From Clostridia bacterium (lineage in GTDB: Bacteria; Bacillota_A; Clostridia; Oscillospirales; CAG-272), in assembly GCA_017632155.1 (NCBI GenBank), contig JAGBRZ010000210.1, positions 1 through 32,683 of the forward strand: DNA of 32,683 nt, written 5' to 3'. The stretch's first letter is position 1, and the number at the start of each line of letters is the position of its first letter. Both the position numbers and the translations under genes were made by a program. This document shows positions 16,166-24,751 of this stretch, one piece after another. The notes under the pieces were generated by a model, which was not told where the DNA came from, searched no databases, and saw nothing but the letters and a program-made list of their open reading frames with translations.

Positions 16166-17644
16166 ATGAAAAGACTATTTGCATTATTGCTCACTTGTGC
16201 GACGCTCTTGTGCGCCGCTGTATCCTGTGCTGACACGGGTGCTTCGGATGAAACAACCGCGGAGGCTGCTCCCGCAGCTACCACCGAGCCCATTCCCGAA
16301 ACAGAGAATCCCTACGATGAAAACGGTTACCTCAAGGACCGTATTCCCGCCACACTCAACTACGGCGGCGAGACCGTTGACATCTTCTATTGGAGCAACG
16401 CGAAGAACGTGGAATTCACCGCAGAGGATGACGGCGACAGCATAAATTCATCCATATATTACAGAAACCTTGCGGTTGAAGACAGACTTGGCGTCACATT
16501 CAATTGGATAGGCGAAAAGGGTGACTACGGTCAGCGCAAGGAGTTCAACAATATGATCGCATCCGACCTTTCGGGCGACTGCGTTTATGACATCGTTTCT
16601 GCATACAGCACCACCATTGCTATGGCGGCAACTTACGGCTATGCGCTCGACCTGATGGAGCACGCCGACAAGCTTGCGCTTGATATGCCTTGGTGGGGCG
16701 CCGACCTTACCGATATGGCAACCATCAACGACAAGCTCTACTTTGCCACGGGTGATATTTCGACCAACTACCTCCTCAGAATGTACGGCACATTCTTCAA
16801 CAAGGCACTTATTGAGAACAATAATCTCGATAACCCCTATGATCTTGTAGACAGCGGCGATTGGACCGTTGACAAATTCATTTCCCTTGCTTCCACAATG
16901 AGTGGAAGTGCTGCTACGGGCGGCGACGTCATTTACGGATTTGTTCACGATGACATCACCGTTGAAGCTCTCTTCTATGGCTCCGATCTTTGCTTCGTTG
17001 ACAAGAACAGCGACGATATGCCCAAGCTTTCGGATAACTGGAACGGCGACCGCGCGCAGACTCTTGTTGAAAAGGTAGCCGCTTATTGCCAGACCGCTTC
17101 CGTTCTCAGCGATTCCAAGAAGGACGAGGACACATTCACATCGGGAGCTTCGCTTTTCATCATCTATCCGCTTGACTTTGCGATGAATTATCTTCCCGGT
17201 AGCGGAATCGACTTCGGTATTGCTCCCATTCCGAAGTACGACAAGGATCAGCAGAACTACTCGACCACTCTTAACTACAAGTATTCTCTTTATATGATCT
17301 CCGCAGGAACCGATATTCCCGAGATCGCTGCCTATACTCTTGAAGCACTCGCTTCTTCGAGCTACCGCACGGTCACTCCCAACCTTTATGAGGTTGCAAT
17401 GAAGATCAGATACACAACCGACTCGACTTCTCAGAGAATGATCGACCACATCCGTGACGGTGTTTCCTTTGAGGTGGGAAGAACATTCACTCATATTTTT
17501 GACTACGAAACATACCGCACCATCCGCAAGGCGCTTGCAGGAAAAGCAACCGAGGGTTGGAGCTCCACAGCGGCTACCTTCAGCATAGTATTTGAAAAAC
17601 AGCTTGCGTCCCTCATAAACGCAGATGCCTTTAAAATGCAATAA
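16166..17644 (+). CDS. Extracellular solute-binding lipoprotein (ABC-type), orphan
   Basis: 492-residue lipoprotein of the extracellular solute-binding protein group, presumably sugar-binding. The signal peptide ends in lipobox AAVSC with lipidated Cys21, followed by a Thr/Glu/Pro linker typical of surface lipoproteins. Aromatic-rich body segments such as VEFTAEDDGDSINSSIYYRN and LDMPWWGADLTDMATINDKL match the clostridial sugar-ABC family. No permease or ATPase gene follows: a terminator lies 8 bp after the stop and the next gene is rnfD. The permeases must therefore be elsewhere or shared, or the protein acts as a ligand sensor. Expression is probably under the divergent AraC regulator. Confidence 0.85.
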   Translation: MKRLFALLLTCATLLCAAVSCADTGASDETTAEAAPAATTEPIPETENPYDENGYLKDRIPATLNYGGETVDIFYWSNAKNVEFTAEDDGDSINSSIYYRNLAVEDRLGVTFNWIGEKGDYGQRKEFNNMIASDLSGDCVYDIVSAYSTTIAMAATYGYALDLMEHADKLALDMPWWGADLTDMATINDKLYFATGDISTNYLLRMYGTFFNKALIENNNLDNPYDLVDSGDWTVDKFISLASTMSGSAATGGDVIYGFVHDDITVEALFYGSDLCFVDKNSDDMPKLSDNWNGDRAQTLVEKVAAYCQTASVLSDSKKDEDTFTSGASLFIIYPLDFAMNYLPGSGIDFGIAPIPKYDKDQQNYSTTLNYKYSLYMISAGTDIPEIAAYTLEALASSSYRTVTPNLYEVAMKIRYTTDSTSQRMIDHIRDGVSFEVGRTFTHIFDYETYRTIRKALAGKATEGWSSTAATFSIVFEKQLASLINADAFKMQ

Positions 17645-17651
17645 CCCATTT

Positions 17652-17684
17652 TTCCGCCCGATTCACTTCGGGCGGAATTTTTAT
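17652..17684 (+). terminator. Intrinsic terminator after the solute-binding protein gene
   Basis: TTCCGCCCGA / TCGGGCGGAA, a perfect 10-bp stem with a TTCACT loop followed by TTTTTATTTT. Confidence 0.9.
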
Positions 17685-17697
17685 TTTCTCTTCAATC

Positions 17698-17726
17698 TTG
17701 ACAAAATAGTATTTTAATGATATAAT
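17698..17726 (+). promoter_or_regulatory. Consensus sigma-A promoter of the rnf operon
   Basis: TTGACA (17698-17703), 17-bp spacer and TATAAT (17721-17726) are both perfect, with extended -10 TG at 17718-17719. It lies directly between the upstream terminator and rnfD, showing that the operon begins with rnfD. The leader is about 68 nt to the ATG at 17801; I see no riboswitch in it. Confidence 0.9.
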
Positions 17727-17800
17727 ATAATGGGATTTTTCGAGGCAAGATCATTTTACTTTTGAAAAAATTTTAATTACATAGACAAGGAGTGAACAAA

Positions 17801-18730
17801 ATGGACAATTTGAATACTTCAAATTCTCCCATCGCGGCATCACGCACGACAAAAAGCGTAATGCTCGACATTCTGATCGCTCTCGCTCCCGCAACTGTAG
17901 CGGCAATCGTCCTCTTCGGACTTAAAGCCGCCGTCATCATTGCGGTTTGCGTAGGTTCTGCGCTTCTTTCCGAGTTTGTTTTCAACCTGCTCGCAAAGAA
18001 AGAACAGACCGTGGGTGATCTCACCGCAGTAGTCACAGGACTTCTGCTCGCGCTTAACCTTTCGACAAACGTAACAATCTGGCAGTGCCTTGTTGGCAGC
18101 GTTTTTGCGATCGTTATCGTCAAGTGTGCCTTTGGCGGACTCGGCTACAACATCGTGAATCCCGCCATTGCCGCAAGAGTAATGCTTCTCATCGCCTTCA
18201 CCGAGGTTGCAGGCGGAGCACAGACCGTCTTTGCCGAGATCGCATCGGGTGCAACTCCCCTCGCAATCCTTGGCGGCGCGGAGGGTACCCTTCCCTCGAT
18301 GCTCGATATGCTTATCGGTAACCGCGGCGGTGCCATCGGTGAGACCTGCGCTATCGCACTTCTCCTCGGCGGTATCTACCTCATCGTCCGCAAGGTGATC
18401 TCCTGGCATATTCCCGTCGTTTACATCGGCGGCGTATTCCTTCTCTCGCTTGCTTTCGGCGGCGACGTTATGGGTGCCGTATATCACACCCTCGGCGGCG
18501 GTCTTATCATCGGTGCGATCTTTATGGCAACCGATCCCGTCACTTCCCCCAAGAAGGCAATCGGCAAGATCATTTTCGCCCTCTGCTGTGCGCTTATCAC
18601 AGTTCTTATCCGTTTCTACGGCAACTATCCCGAGGGAGCTTCCTTCGCAATCCTTCTTATGAACATTATCTGCCCCTACATTGATATGATCGGCGCAAAG
18701 AAGGAAAAGACCGAGGAGGTGGCAGAGTAA
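17801..18730 (+). CDS. rnfD: Rnf complex membrane subunit RnfD
   Basis: Integral membrane subunit of the ferredoxin:NAD+ oxidoreductase Rnf, which couples electron transfer to Na+ or H+ export. About 309 residues with nine to ten hydrophobic helices. The NqrB/RnfD signature surrounds FGGLGYNIVNPAIAARVMLL, with DPVTSPKK near the end (the FMN-linked Thr region is in IASGATPLAIL, Ser-Gly-Ala-Thr). I take the ATG at 17801, 8 bp after AAGGAG, over a GTG at 17792. The gene ends one base into rnfG (TAATG). RnfC, which normally precedes RnfD in Clostridia, is absent: the promoter lies directly in front. Confidence 0.93.
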   Translation: MDNLNTSNSPIAASRTTKSVMLDILIALAPATVAAIVLFGLKAAVIIAVCVGSALLSEFVFNLLAKKEQTVGDLTAVVTGLLLALNLSTNVTIWQCLVGSVFAIVIVKCAFGGLGYNIVNPAIAARVMLLIAFTEVAGGAQTVFAEIASGATPLAILGGAEGTLPSMLDMLIGNRGGAIGETCAIALLLGGIYLIVRKVISWHIPVVYIGGVFLLSLAFGGDVMGAVYHTLGGGLIIGAIFMATDPVTSPKKAIGKIIFALCCALITVLIRFYGNYPEGASFAILLMNIICPYIDMIGAKKEKTEEVAE

Positions 18731-19944
18731 TGAAAAACATTAAACCCACCATCGTTCTCTCCTGCATCTGTATGGCAGTTGCTCTTATTCTCTCTGCCAT
18801 CAATATGGTAACAGGCCCCATCATCGAGGCACAGAGAGCCGCAGCGGCTAACGGCGCACTCATCGAAGTTATGCCCGAAGGCGGCAACTTTGAGGAAATC
18901 GATATTTCCACTCTCGGACTTCCCGAGGCAATCACAAACGCGTATAAAGAAACCTCCGGTAAGGGTTATGTCTTCCGTGTAGTTTCCACCGTATACAAGT
19001 CCGGTATGGTCATTATGGTCGGCGTAAATGCTGAAGGCAAGATCACCGGCTCGAAGTGCCTTGAAACTCAGGATACCTTTGGCAAAGAGCCGCAGATCGA
19101 CAATTCCTACAACGGTCAGTCCCTTGCAGACTTCGCGCCCACTCTTATTTCAGGCGCAACAATGACAAGTAACGGCTACCGCGACGCAGTAAGCAATGCA
19201 CTTCAGTCGTTTACTCTCGCATCGGGCGGCAAGCTTGATCCCGCGATCGCACTCGAGGCTAAGCTCCCCGAGCTCGCACCCGGATTTGTCAATCCCGCTG
19301 CAGTTGAGGCTTCGGGCAGCTTCAAGAAGGCTCTCAAGGCTTCTAATGATGCCGGATTTGCTTACATCTTCTCTGACGGAGAGAACGGCTTTATCGCTCT
19401 TGTTAACGCAACCGGCGGATGCATCGTTTACGATGCAGAGGGCAACAACGTGACCGATTCTCAGTCCGCTCTTGCAGAAGAGGCAAAGGCTCACGCTACC
19501 GCAAATCAGAAGTCTTACACAGACGACCTTTTCGCTAAGATCACCAAGTATTTTGCAGATGCTACCGACGTTGCCCCCGTTGAAGTTTACACCTTTGGAA
19601 CTCTTGTTTCCGCATCTTCCTTCAAGTCGAACGGTGCTGAATACTACGCATTCTACTCCAGAAGCATGGGCTTCCATCAGATGGACGTTTACGTAATCAT
19701 TGATGCTAACGGCGCTATCGCCAAGGTCGATGCAAAGCAGTTCATCTTTGATGAAGAGTACTTCGGCAACTTCGGCGGTATGGACGTAGGCTCTTACAAG
19801 GCAGGCTTTGAGGGACTCACCCCCGAGACCTGGACCGGTGACGCCGCAGTTATCGCAACCGCTACTATGACCTCAAACGCTATGAAGCAGTCCACCGAGG
19901 ATGCTTTTGCGGCATTTAATTCTATCAAAGGAGGAGCACAGTAA
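18730..19944 (+). CDS. rnfG: Rnf complex FMN subunit RnfG, double FMN-binding domain
   Basis: Membrane-anchored flavoprotein of the Rnf complex with one N-terminal helix (residues ~8-28). RnfG carries FMN covalently bound to Thr of a S(T)GAT motif. Here residues 141-146, SGATMT, fit it exactly (Thr144). The 404-residue length is about twice normal: a second FMN-binding-like domain follows, with VIATATMTSNAMKQSTEDAF (376-381 ATATMT, Thr379) paralleling ISGATMTSNGYRDAVSNAL, but with Gly replaced by Thr. So the second site may not be flavinylated by the usual ApbE route. The ORF overlaps rnfD and rnfE by one base each, in good operon order. Middle residues ~165-290 are a linker plus the start of the second domain. 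Confidence 0.88.
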   Translation: MKNIKPTIVLSCICMAVALILSAINMVTGPIIEAQRAAAANGALIEVMPEGGNFEEIDISTLGLPEAITNAYKETSGKGYVFRVVSTVYKSGMVIMVGVNAEGKITGSKCLETQDTFGKEPQIDNSYNGQSLADFAPTLISGATMTSNGYRDAVSNALQSFTLASGGKLDPAIALEAKLPELAPGFVNPAAVEASGSFKKALKASNDAGFAYIFSDGENGFIALVNATGGCIVYDAEGNNVTDSQSALAEEAKAHATANQKSYTDDLFAKITKYFADATDVAPVEVYTFGTLVSASSFKSNGAEYYAFYSRSMGFHQMDVYVIIDANGAIAKVDAKQFIFDEEYFGNFGGMDVGSYKAGFEGLTPETWTGDAAVIATATMTSNAMKQSTEDAFAAFNSIKGGAQ

Positions 19945-20648
19945 TGAAAAACAATAAGTTATCTATTCTCCTTCGCGGTATAATCGCAGAGAACCCCGTT
20001 CTCATTCTCATCCTTGGCACCTGCCCCACCCTTGCGGTAACCGGCAACGTGACCTCCGCGCTCTCTATGGGTCTTGCGGCAACCGTCGTTCTCATCTGCT
20101 CAAATGTCGTTATTTCGGCGCTTCGTAAGGTGATCCCCGACACCGTCCGCGTCCCCTGCTACATCGTTATCATTGCGGGCTTCGTAACCGCAGTTCAGAT
20201 GCTCCTTCAGGCATTCCTTCCCTCGATCTACGAGATGCTCGGCGTTTACCTCGCACTTATCGTTGTAAACTGCATCATCCTTGGAAGAGCAGAAATGTTT
20301 GCAAGAAAGAACACCGTTCTTGACAGCGCAGTCGACGGACTCGGAATGGGTCTTGGATTCCTCCTTGCGCTCTTCCTTATGGCGTTCATCCGCGAAGTAT
20401 TCGGCAACGGAAGCTTTATGGGTATCGAGCTCGGCTTTATGCAGATGTTCAAGATCCCCGTTCTTGCGGGTGCCCCCGGCGGATTCCTTGTTTACGGCAT
20501 TCTTATCGCCGTTATGAACAAGCTCACCGAAAAGAAGGGCGGCGTCAAGAAGAAGTCCTTCTCCTGCGAGGGATGTCCCTCCGCATCGGTTTGCACAAGC
20601 AAGTCCTGCATGAACAATGAAAAGAAGGAGGAAGTAGAAAATGCTTAA
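19944..20648 (+). CDS. rnfE: Rnf complex membrane subunit RnfE, with Cys-rich tail
   Basis: Membrane subunit of Rnf with six predicted helices. Family marks are the N-terminal ENPVLILILGTCPTLAVT and GLGMGLGFLLALFLMAFIRE. The two paralogous subunits RnfA and RnfE carry half-buried cysteines for a [2Fe-2S] centre between the helices (TCPTLA here). The last ~30 residues, FSCEGCPSASVCTSKSCMNN, form a four-cysteine, lysine-rich tail after the final helix that is not required by the core family. It overlaps rnfG by one base and rnfA by eight. Total 234 residues, within normal range except for the tail. Confidence 0.9.
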   Translation: MKNNKLSILLRGIIAENPVLILILGTCPTLAVTGNVTSALSMGLAATVVLICSNVVISALRKVIPDTVRVPCYIVIIAGFVTAVQMLLQAFLPSIYEMLGVYLALIVVNCIILGRAEMFARKNTVLDSAVDGLGMGLGFLLALFLMAFIREVFGNGSFMGIELGFMQMFKIPVLAGAPGGFLVYGILIAVMNKLTEKKGGVKKKSFSCEGCPSASVCTSKSCMNNEKKEEVENA

Positions 20649-21234
20649 GAGTCTTATCCTTATTCTTATGGGCGGCGTTCTTATCAACAACTACGTCCTC
20701 AATCAGTTCCTTGGCATCTGCCCCTTCCTTGGCGTTTCCAAGAAGGTAAATCAGGCAACCGGTATGGGCGCAGCAGTTATCTTCGTTATGCTCTTTGCTA
20801 CCGCGGCAACCTGGCCTATCTACAACTTCGTTCTTGTTCCTCTCAAGATCGAATACTTCCAGACAATCGTATTCATCCTCGTTATCGCCACACTCGTTCA
20901 GTTCGTTGAGATCATCTTAAAGAGATTCATCCCCTCGCTTCACGCGTCGCTCGGTATCTATCTTCCCCTGATCACCACCAACTGTGCGGTCCTCGGCGTT
21001 ACCATCAACAACATCACCGCGGGCTACAACTTCCTCGAATCTATGATCTCCTCGCTTGGCGTTGGTCTCGGCTTCCTGCTTGCAATGCTTCTTTTCGCAG
21101 GTGTTCGCTCCAAGCTCGACGATTCGAACGCGCCCAAGTGCTTCCGCGGACTTCCCGTAACCCTTATCGCCGCTTCGATCGTTGCAATGGCGTTCTACGG
21201 CTTTGCGGGAATCGTTGAAAATCTTCTCGCATAA
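20641..21234 (+). CDS. rnfA: Rnf complex membrane subunit RnfA
   Basis: 197-residue six-helix subunit of Rnf, paralogue of RnfE with inverted topology. The conserved LNQFLGICPFLGVSKKV and LPLITTNCAVLGV cysteine-bearing segments are visible, as is the GVGLGFLLAMLLFAG helix. Length is exactly that of the family. Its ATG lies inside the 3' end of rnfE (eight-base overlap), with GGAGG inside the rnfE coding end (20626-20632). A 14-bp gap leads to rnfB. Confidence 0.93.
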   Translation: MLKSLILILMGGVLINNYVLNQFLGICPFLGVSKKVNQATGMGAAVIFVMLFATAATWPIYNFVLVPLKIEYFQTIVFILVIATLVQFVEIILKRFIPSLHASLGIYLPLITTNCAVLGVTINNITAGYNFLESMISSLGVGLGFLLAMLLFAGVRSKLDDSNAPKCFRGLPVTLIAASIVAMAFYGFAGIVENLLA

Positions 21235-21248
21235 GGAGGCAGAAAATT

Positions 21249-22070
21249 ATGGCAATACTTATTCCCGTTCTTATCTGTCTTGCGGTCGCGGTCGTTTGCG
21301 CGATCATACTTACCGTTTCGAACATTCTCTTTGGTGTCAAAGAGGATGAAAAGTTCCTCGCCATCCGTGATTCTCTTCCCGGTGCTAACTGCGGTGCCTG
21401 CGGATTCAGCGGATGCGACGGCTATGCTCGAGCTCTCTCCGAGGGCAAGATCACCGAAACCAACCTCTGCGTTCCCGGCGGCGACACCACCTCGCAGGAG
21501 ATTGCAGGCGTCCTTGGCGTCGAAGCCGGCAAGACCATCAAGCTCTTTGCTTACGTTGGTTGCCACGGCACATGCGAAGCTACCAAGAAGGATGAAAAGC
21601 ACCTCCGCGACGGCTTCAAGACCTGCCGTGAGGCTGCAGAGCATTGGGAAGGCGAAAACGTTTGTACCTTCGCCTGCATCGGTCTTGGCGACTGCGCATC
21701 TGTTTGCCCCAACAACGCGCTCCTCATTCACGACGGCGTAGCAAAAGTTATCTCGAGCCTCTGCTCGGGTTGCGGTCTTTGCGCAAAGACTTGTCCTCAC
21801 AGCACCATCAAGATGCAGGAGGACGGCACCATCATCGCGATCGGCTGCTCGAACCACGATAAGGGTGCTCTCACCCGCAAGATGTGCACAAACGGCTGTA
21901 TCGGCTGCACCAAGTGTGCACGCACTTGCCCCAACGGCGCGATCACTATGGACGAGAATCTTCCCCTTCTCGATCACTCCAAGTGCACCAGCTGCGGCGC
22001 TTGCGTCGATGCTTGCCCCGTTGGCGCTATCCACAAGGACGTTTTCGTCTGCGATAAGTGCTTCTTATAA
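21249..22070 (+). CDS. rnfB: Rnf complex iron-sulfur subunit RnfB
   Basis: Polyferredoxin that takes electrons from reduced ferredoxin. The N-terminal helix (residues ~3-25) anchors it to the membrane; the 4Fe-4S binding motif GANCGACGFSGCDGYA plus the cysteine in TNLCVPGG follows. The C-terminal half contains several ferredoxin clusters, recognisable in CACIGLGDCASVCPNNAL, CSGCGLCAKTCPHSTI, CIGCTKCARTCPNGAI and CTSCGACVDACPVGAI. With 273 residues it is of the typical Clostridia length. Last gene of the operon, followed by a perfect hairpin terminator. RnfC, which would accept electrons for NAD+ reduction, is not encoded here. Confidence 0.93.
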   Translation: MAILIPVLICLAVAVVCAIILTVSNILFGVKEDEKFLAIRDSLPGANCGACGFSGCDGYARALSEGKITETNLCVPGGDTTSQEIAGVLGVEAGKTIKLFAYVGCHGTCEATKKDEKHLRDGFKTCREAAEHWEGENVCTFACIGLGDCASVCPNNALLIHDGVAKVISSLCSGCGLCAKTCPHSTIKMQEDGTIIAIGCSNHDKGALTRKMCTNGCIGCTKCARTCPNGAITMDENLPLLDHSKCTSCGACVDACPVGAIHKDVFVCDKCFL

Positions 22071-22076
22071 TAATCA

Positions 22077-22110
22077 AAACCGTTCCCGAATTTCGGGAAC
22101 GGTTTTTTAT
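22077..22110 (+). terminator. Intrinsic terminator of the rnf operon
   Basis: AAACCGTTCCCGAA / TTCGGGAACGGTTT, a 14-bp perfect inverted repeat (central bases form the loop), followed by TTTT and an A/T-rich run. The MATE promoter starts only 7 bp later. Confidence 0.92.
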
Positions 22111-22116
22111 TTTTTA

Positions 22117-22145
22117 TTGAAATTATCAAAATATTGTGATATAAT
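22117..22145 (+). promoter_or_regulatory. Sigma-A promoter of the MATE-M48 operon
   Basis: TTGAAA (22117-22122), 17-bp spacer and TATAAT (22140-22145) with extended -10 TG at 22137-22138. Confidence 0.85.
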
Positions 22146-22169
22146 ATAATTAATTATAACCGAAAGAAG

Positions 22170-23534
22170 ATGATCTTTTTGAATCAGAGCGACGCTCAAT
22201 ACAAGAAAATGATGGAAACGCCGATACCTCGGCTGATTGCTTCGCTGTCGATCCCAACGGTCGTCAGCTCGCTGATAACTGTCATTTATAATACTGCAGA
22301 TACATATTTCGTCTCACAGATAGACAAATCCGCATCCGCCGCCGTCGGTGCGGTATTCTCGATAATGTCGATAATTCAAGCACTTGGCTTCGGTCTTGGA
22401 GTCGGCGCGGGAAGCCTTATCAGCCGCCGTCTCGGTGCAAAAGACAATGCCGCGGCAGATAAATACGCTTCAAGCGCGTTCTTTGCATCCATCACCGTCG
22501 GTTCGCTTATAATGGTGCTCGGTTTGCTCTTTCTTGAGCCGATACTTCGCTTCCTCGGATGCACCGATACAATGATGCCGCACGCTATTCCCTACGCCCG
22601 ATTTATCCTTATCGCCGCGCCGCTCAACTGCGCAACCTTCGTTCTGAACACCACTCTGCGAAGCGAGGGGCTCTCCCTTCTCTCAATGGTGGGCATCACC
22701 ACAGGCGGACTACTCAATATGGCGCTTGACCCTATACTCATAAACGGATTCGATATGGGCACGGGCGGTGCCGCTATTGCAACGATGGCAAGTCAGATTG
22801 TCAGCTTTACAATACTTTTCAGCTTTTTCCTGTTCGGCAAGTCAATCGTAAAGATAAACATTAAGAGTGTAAGCAGACACTTTAAGGACTACGCAGCGAT
22901 CGTCACAACGGGTATCCCGACGATCTTCCGTCAGGGTCTCGCAAGTGTAGCCTCCGCCGCGCTCAACATTCAGGCTATCGAATACGGCGGCGACGCTGCG
23001 GGTGCCGCAATGACTATCGCCAACAAGGTCTATATGCTCGTCAGAAACATCATAGTCGGTCTTGGTCAGGGCTTCCAGCCTGCCGCGGGCTACAACTACG
23101 GCGCGGGCAACAAAAAGCGCACCTGGGAATGCTTCACGTTTGCAATTAAGGTTGGAACGGTGATCTGCCTTGTCTTCGGCGGCTTTTCCGCTCTCTTTGC
23201 CGAGGAGATAATGTGGTTCTTCTGCGACGATGCGGAAGTCGCCATCATCGGCACGAAAACGCTTTATTTCCTCTGCGCGTGCATCCCCTTTATGGCGTTC
23301 AGCACCTTCGTCAACCAACTTTATCAAGGACTCGGCTTCAAGCTTCAGGCAACCTTCCTTGCAAGCTGTCGCCAGGGTATCTTCTTCCTTCCCGTCATCT
23401 GGCTTCTGCCCCTCTTCATCGACCTCACGGGCGTTCAATCAGCGCAGTCGATCGCAGATATATGCACATTCTTTATATCCATCCCGTTTATTATAATCTT
23501 TTATAAAAAATACATAAAGGAAACAACCAAATGA
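22170..23534 (+). CDS. MATE family multidrug/metabolite efflux transporter
   Basis: 454-residue, twelve-helix cation-coupled antiporter of the MATE family. The N-terminal TPIPRLIASLSIPTVVSSLITVIYNTADTYFV is the family's first helix pair, followed by GFGLGVGAGSLISRRLGAKD and LNTTLRSEG; the second half repeats the pattern with GLGQGFQPAAGYNYGAGNKKR. The start could be the ATG at 22170 or the TTG at 22179, as both are weakly preceded by AAGAAG; the difference is three residues. The stop overlaps the M48 start (ATGA), so the two are translationally coupled. Substrates are unknown. Confidence 0.9.
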   Translation: MIFLNQSDAQYKKMMETPIPRLIASLSIPTVVSSLITVIYNTADTYFVSQIDKSASAAVGAVFSIMSIIQALGFGLGVGAGSLISRRLGAKDNAAADKYASSAFFASITVGSLIMVLGLLFLEPILRFLGCTDTMMPHAIPYARFILIAAPLNCATFVLNTTLRSEGLSLLSMVGITTGGLLNMALDPILINGFDMGTGGAAIATMASQIVSFTILFSFFLFGKSIVKINIKSVSRHFKDYAAIVTTGIPTIFRQGLASVASAALNIQAIEYGGDAAGAAMTIANKVYMLVRNIIVGLGQGFQPAAGYNYGAGNKKRTWECFTFAIKVGTVICLVFGGFSALFAEEIMWFFCDDAEVAIIGTKTLYFLCACIPFMAFSTFVNQLYQGLGFKLQATFLASCRQGIFFLPVIWLLPLFIDLTGVQSAQSIADICTFFISIPFIIIFYKKYIKETTK

Positions 23535-24751
23535 TAAAACTTACTATTATTATTTTGACACTGATTGGCGGGCTTTACGGCATTGTACTGAATATTGTTC
23601 AGCATAAATCCGCAAGCAATCCTACGCCCGAAAATCTCAAAGACGTCTACGACGACGAAACATATGCAACCTGGAAGAAATACGAGGCGGAGCATTCAAG
23701 ATTTGCAATTATTTCCTCGATCATCACAGGCGTCGTTATGCTCACCCTTCTCGCAACGGACGCCTATTCCGCCGTGGCTGCCCTCTTCCCCGCAAGCGAG
23801 CACGCAGGTCTTCTCTCTGTAATAATTTTCGCAACTCTTGTATCAACCGTTTTTGAAATAATCGAAAGCTACGTTTCAAATATGGTGATCGAGCAAAAGT
23901 ACGGCTTCAACAAAACGACAGGAAAGACTTTCATTGCCGACCGTATCCGCTCCTTCCTGCTCAATCTTCTTCTCTCGATTCTTATCTGTTACGCCATTTA
24001 CGGCTTCTACAGCCTCGTCGGAATATGGATGATCCCGATCTTTGCGGGCGCGATGTTCTGCTTCTCGCTCGTGATTTCATTCCTTTATCCTATCCTTAGC
24101 AGAATCGGCAACAAATTTGTTCCCCTCGAGGAAGGAGAGCTCCGAGAAAGCCTTGAGAGCCTTCTTGCGAAGCACGGGTACAAGGTTAAGGCAATCGAGG
24201 TTATGGACGCCTCCAAGCGAACCACAAAGCTCAACGCCTACTTCACGGGCTTTGGTAAGATGAAAACGATCGTACTTTATGATAACCTTGTGAATGCTAT
24301 GACGCCCGACGAGATCTGCGCGGTCTTTGCTCACGAGCTCGGTCACGGACTGCACAAAGATGTTCCTAAAGGGCAGATCCTCAACCTCATCAATATGGCA
24401 CTTATGGGTACGGTCGCGTTTCTTGCCGTCAGTATGCCCGAGTTGCACACCGCATTCGGATTCGAGAGCGTTAACTATGGCTTCGTTTATCTGCTTATGG
24501 GCACGGGCCTCGGAATAGTTCAGCCCTTTATGTCGCTTATTACCAACGCCCGCAGTCGCAGTGCGGAATATCGCGCAGACCGTCAGGCAGTGAGCGAGGG
24601 CTACGGCGCGGCTATGATCTCCGCACTCAAAAAGCTTGCGCGTGAGAATTTCTCACACCTTTCGCCTTCGAAGATCAACGTCGTTCTTGAATACAGCCAC
24701 CCACCCCTCGGCGAAAGAATCGCGGCTGTTGAAAAACAAATCAAGAAATAA
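23531..24751 (+). CDS. M48 family metalloprotease (Ste24/CAAX-type)
   Basis: 406-residue membrane zinc protease. Zinc site: HELGH in AVFAHELGHGLHKD, with the third ligand Glu in SRSAEYRADRQAV. Several hydrophobic segments lie N-terminal to the active site (residues ~1-25, ~55-75, ~90-110, ~140-195) and two after it, the arrangement of Ste24-type CAAX proteases. The ending SHPPLGERIAAVEKQ is the standard M48 tail. It is coupled to the MATE gene by a four-base overlap. In bacteria members act in membrane-protein quality control. Substrate unknown. A short hairpin (CGTGAC-TCG-GTCACG, 24759-24773) follows, without a T tract. Confidence 0.9.
   Translation: MIKLTIIILTLIGGLYGIVLNIVQHKSASNPTPENLKDVYDDETYATWKKYEAEHSRFAIISSIITGVVMLTLLATDAYSAVAALFPASEHAGLLSVIIFATLVSTVFEIIESYVSNMVIEQKYGFNKTTGKTFIADRIRSFLLNLLLSILICYAIYGFYSLVGIWMIPIFAGAMFCFSLVISFLYPILSRIGNKFVPLEEGELRESLESLLAKHGYKVKAIEVMDASKRTTKLNAYFTGFGKMKTIVLYDNLVNAMTPDEICAVFAHELGHGLHKDVPKGQILNLINMALMGTVAFLAVSMPELHTAFGFESVNYGFVYLLMGTGLGIVQPFMSLITNARSRSAEYRADRQAVSEGYGAAMISALKKLARENFSHLSPSKINVVLEYSHPPLGERIAAVEKQIKK

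Noticed and set aside
16448..17641. Minus-strand 397-codon open frame opposite the solute-binding protein
   Set aside because: It lies wholly inside the lipoprotein gene on the other strand, with Cys/Val-rich nonsense composition; the plus frame has a signal peptide and family features.
17727..17800. Riboswitch in the rnf leader
   Set aside because: Only ~68 nt, AT-rich, and no aptamer-like conserved sequence or terminator/antiterminator pair is visible.
21195..22034. Minus-strand 279-codon frame opposite rnfB
   Set aside because: Antisense to an intact RnfB with all its cysteine motifs; Ala/Val-rich composition reflects GC-rich codons.
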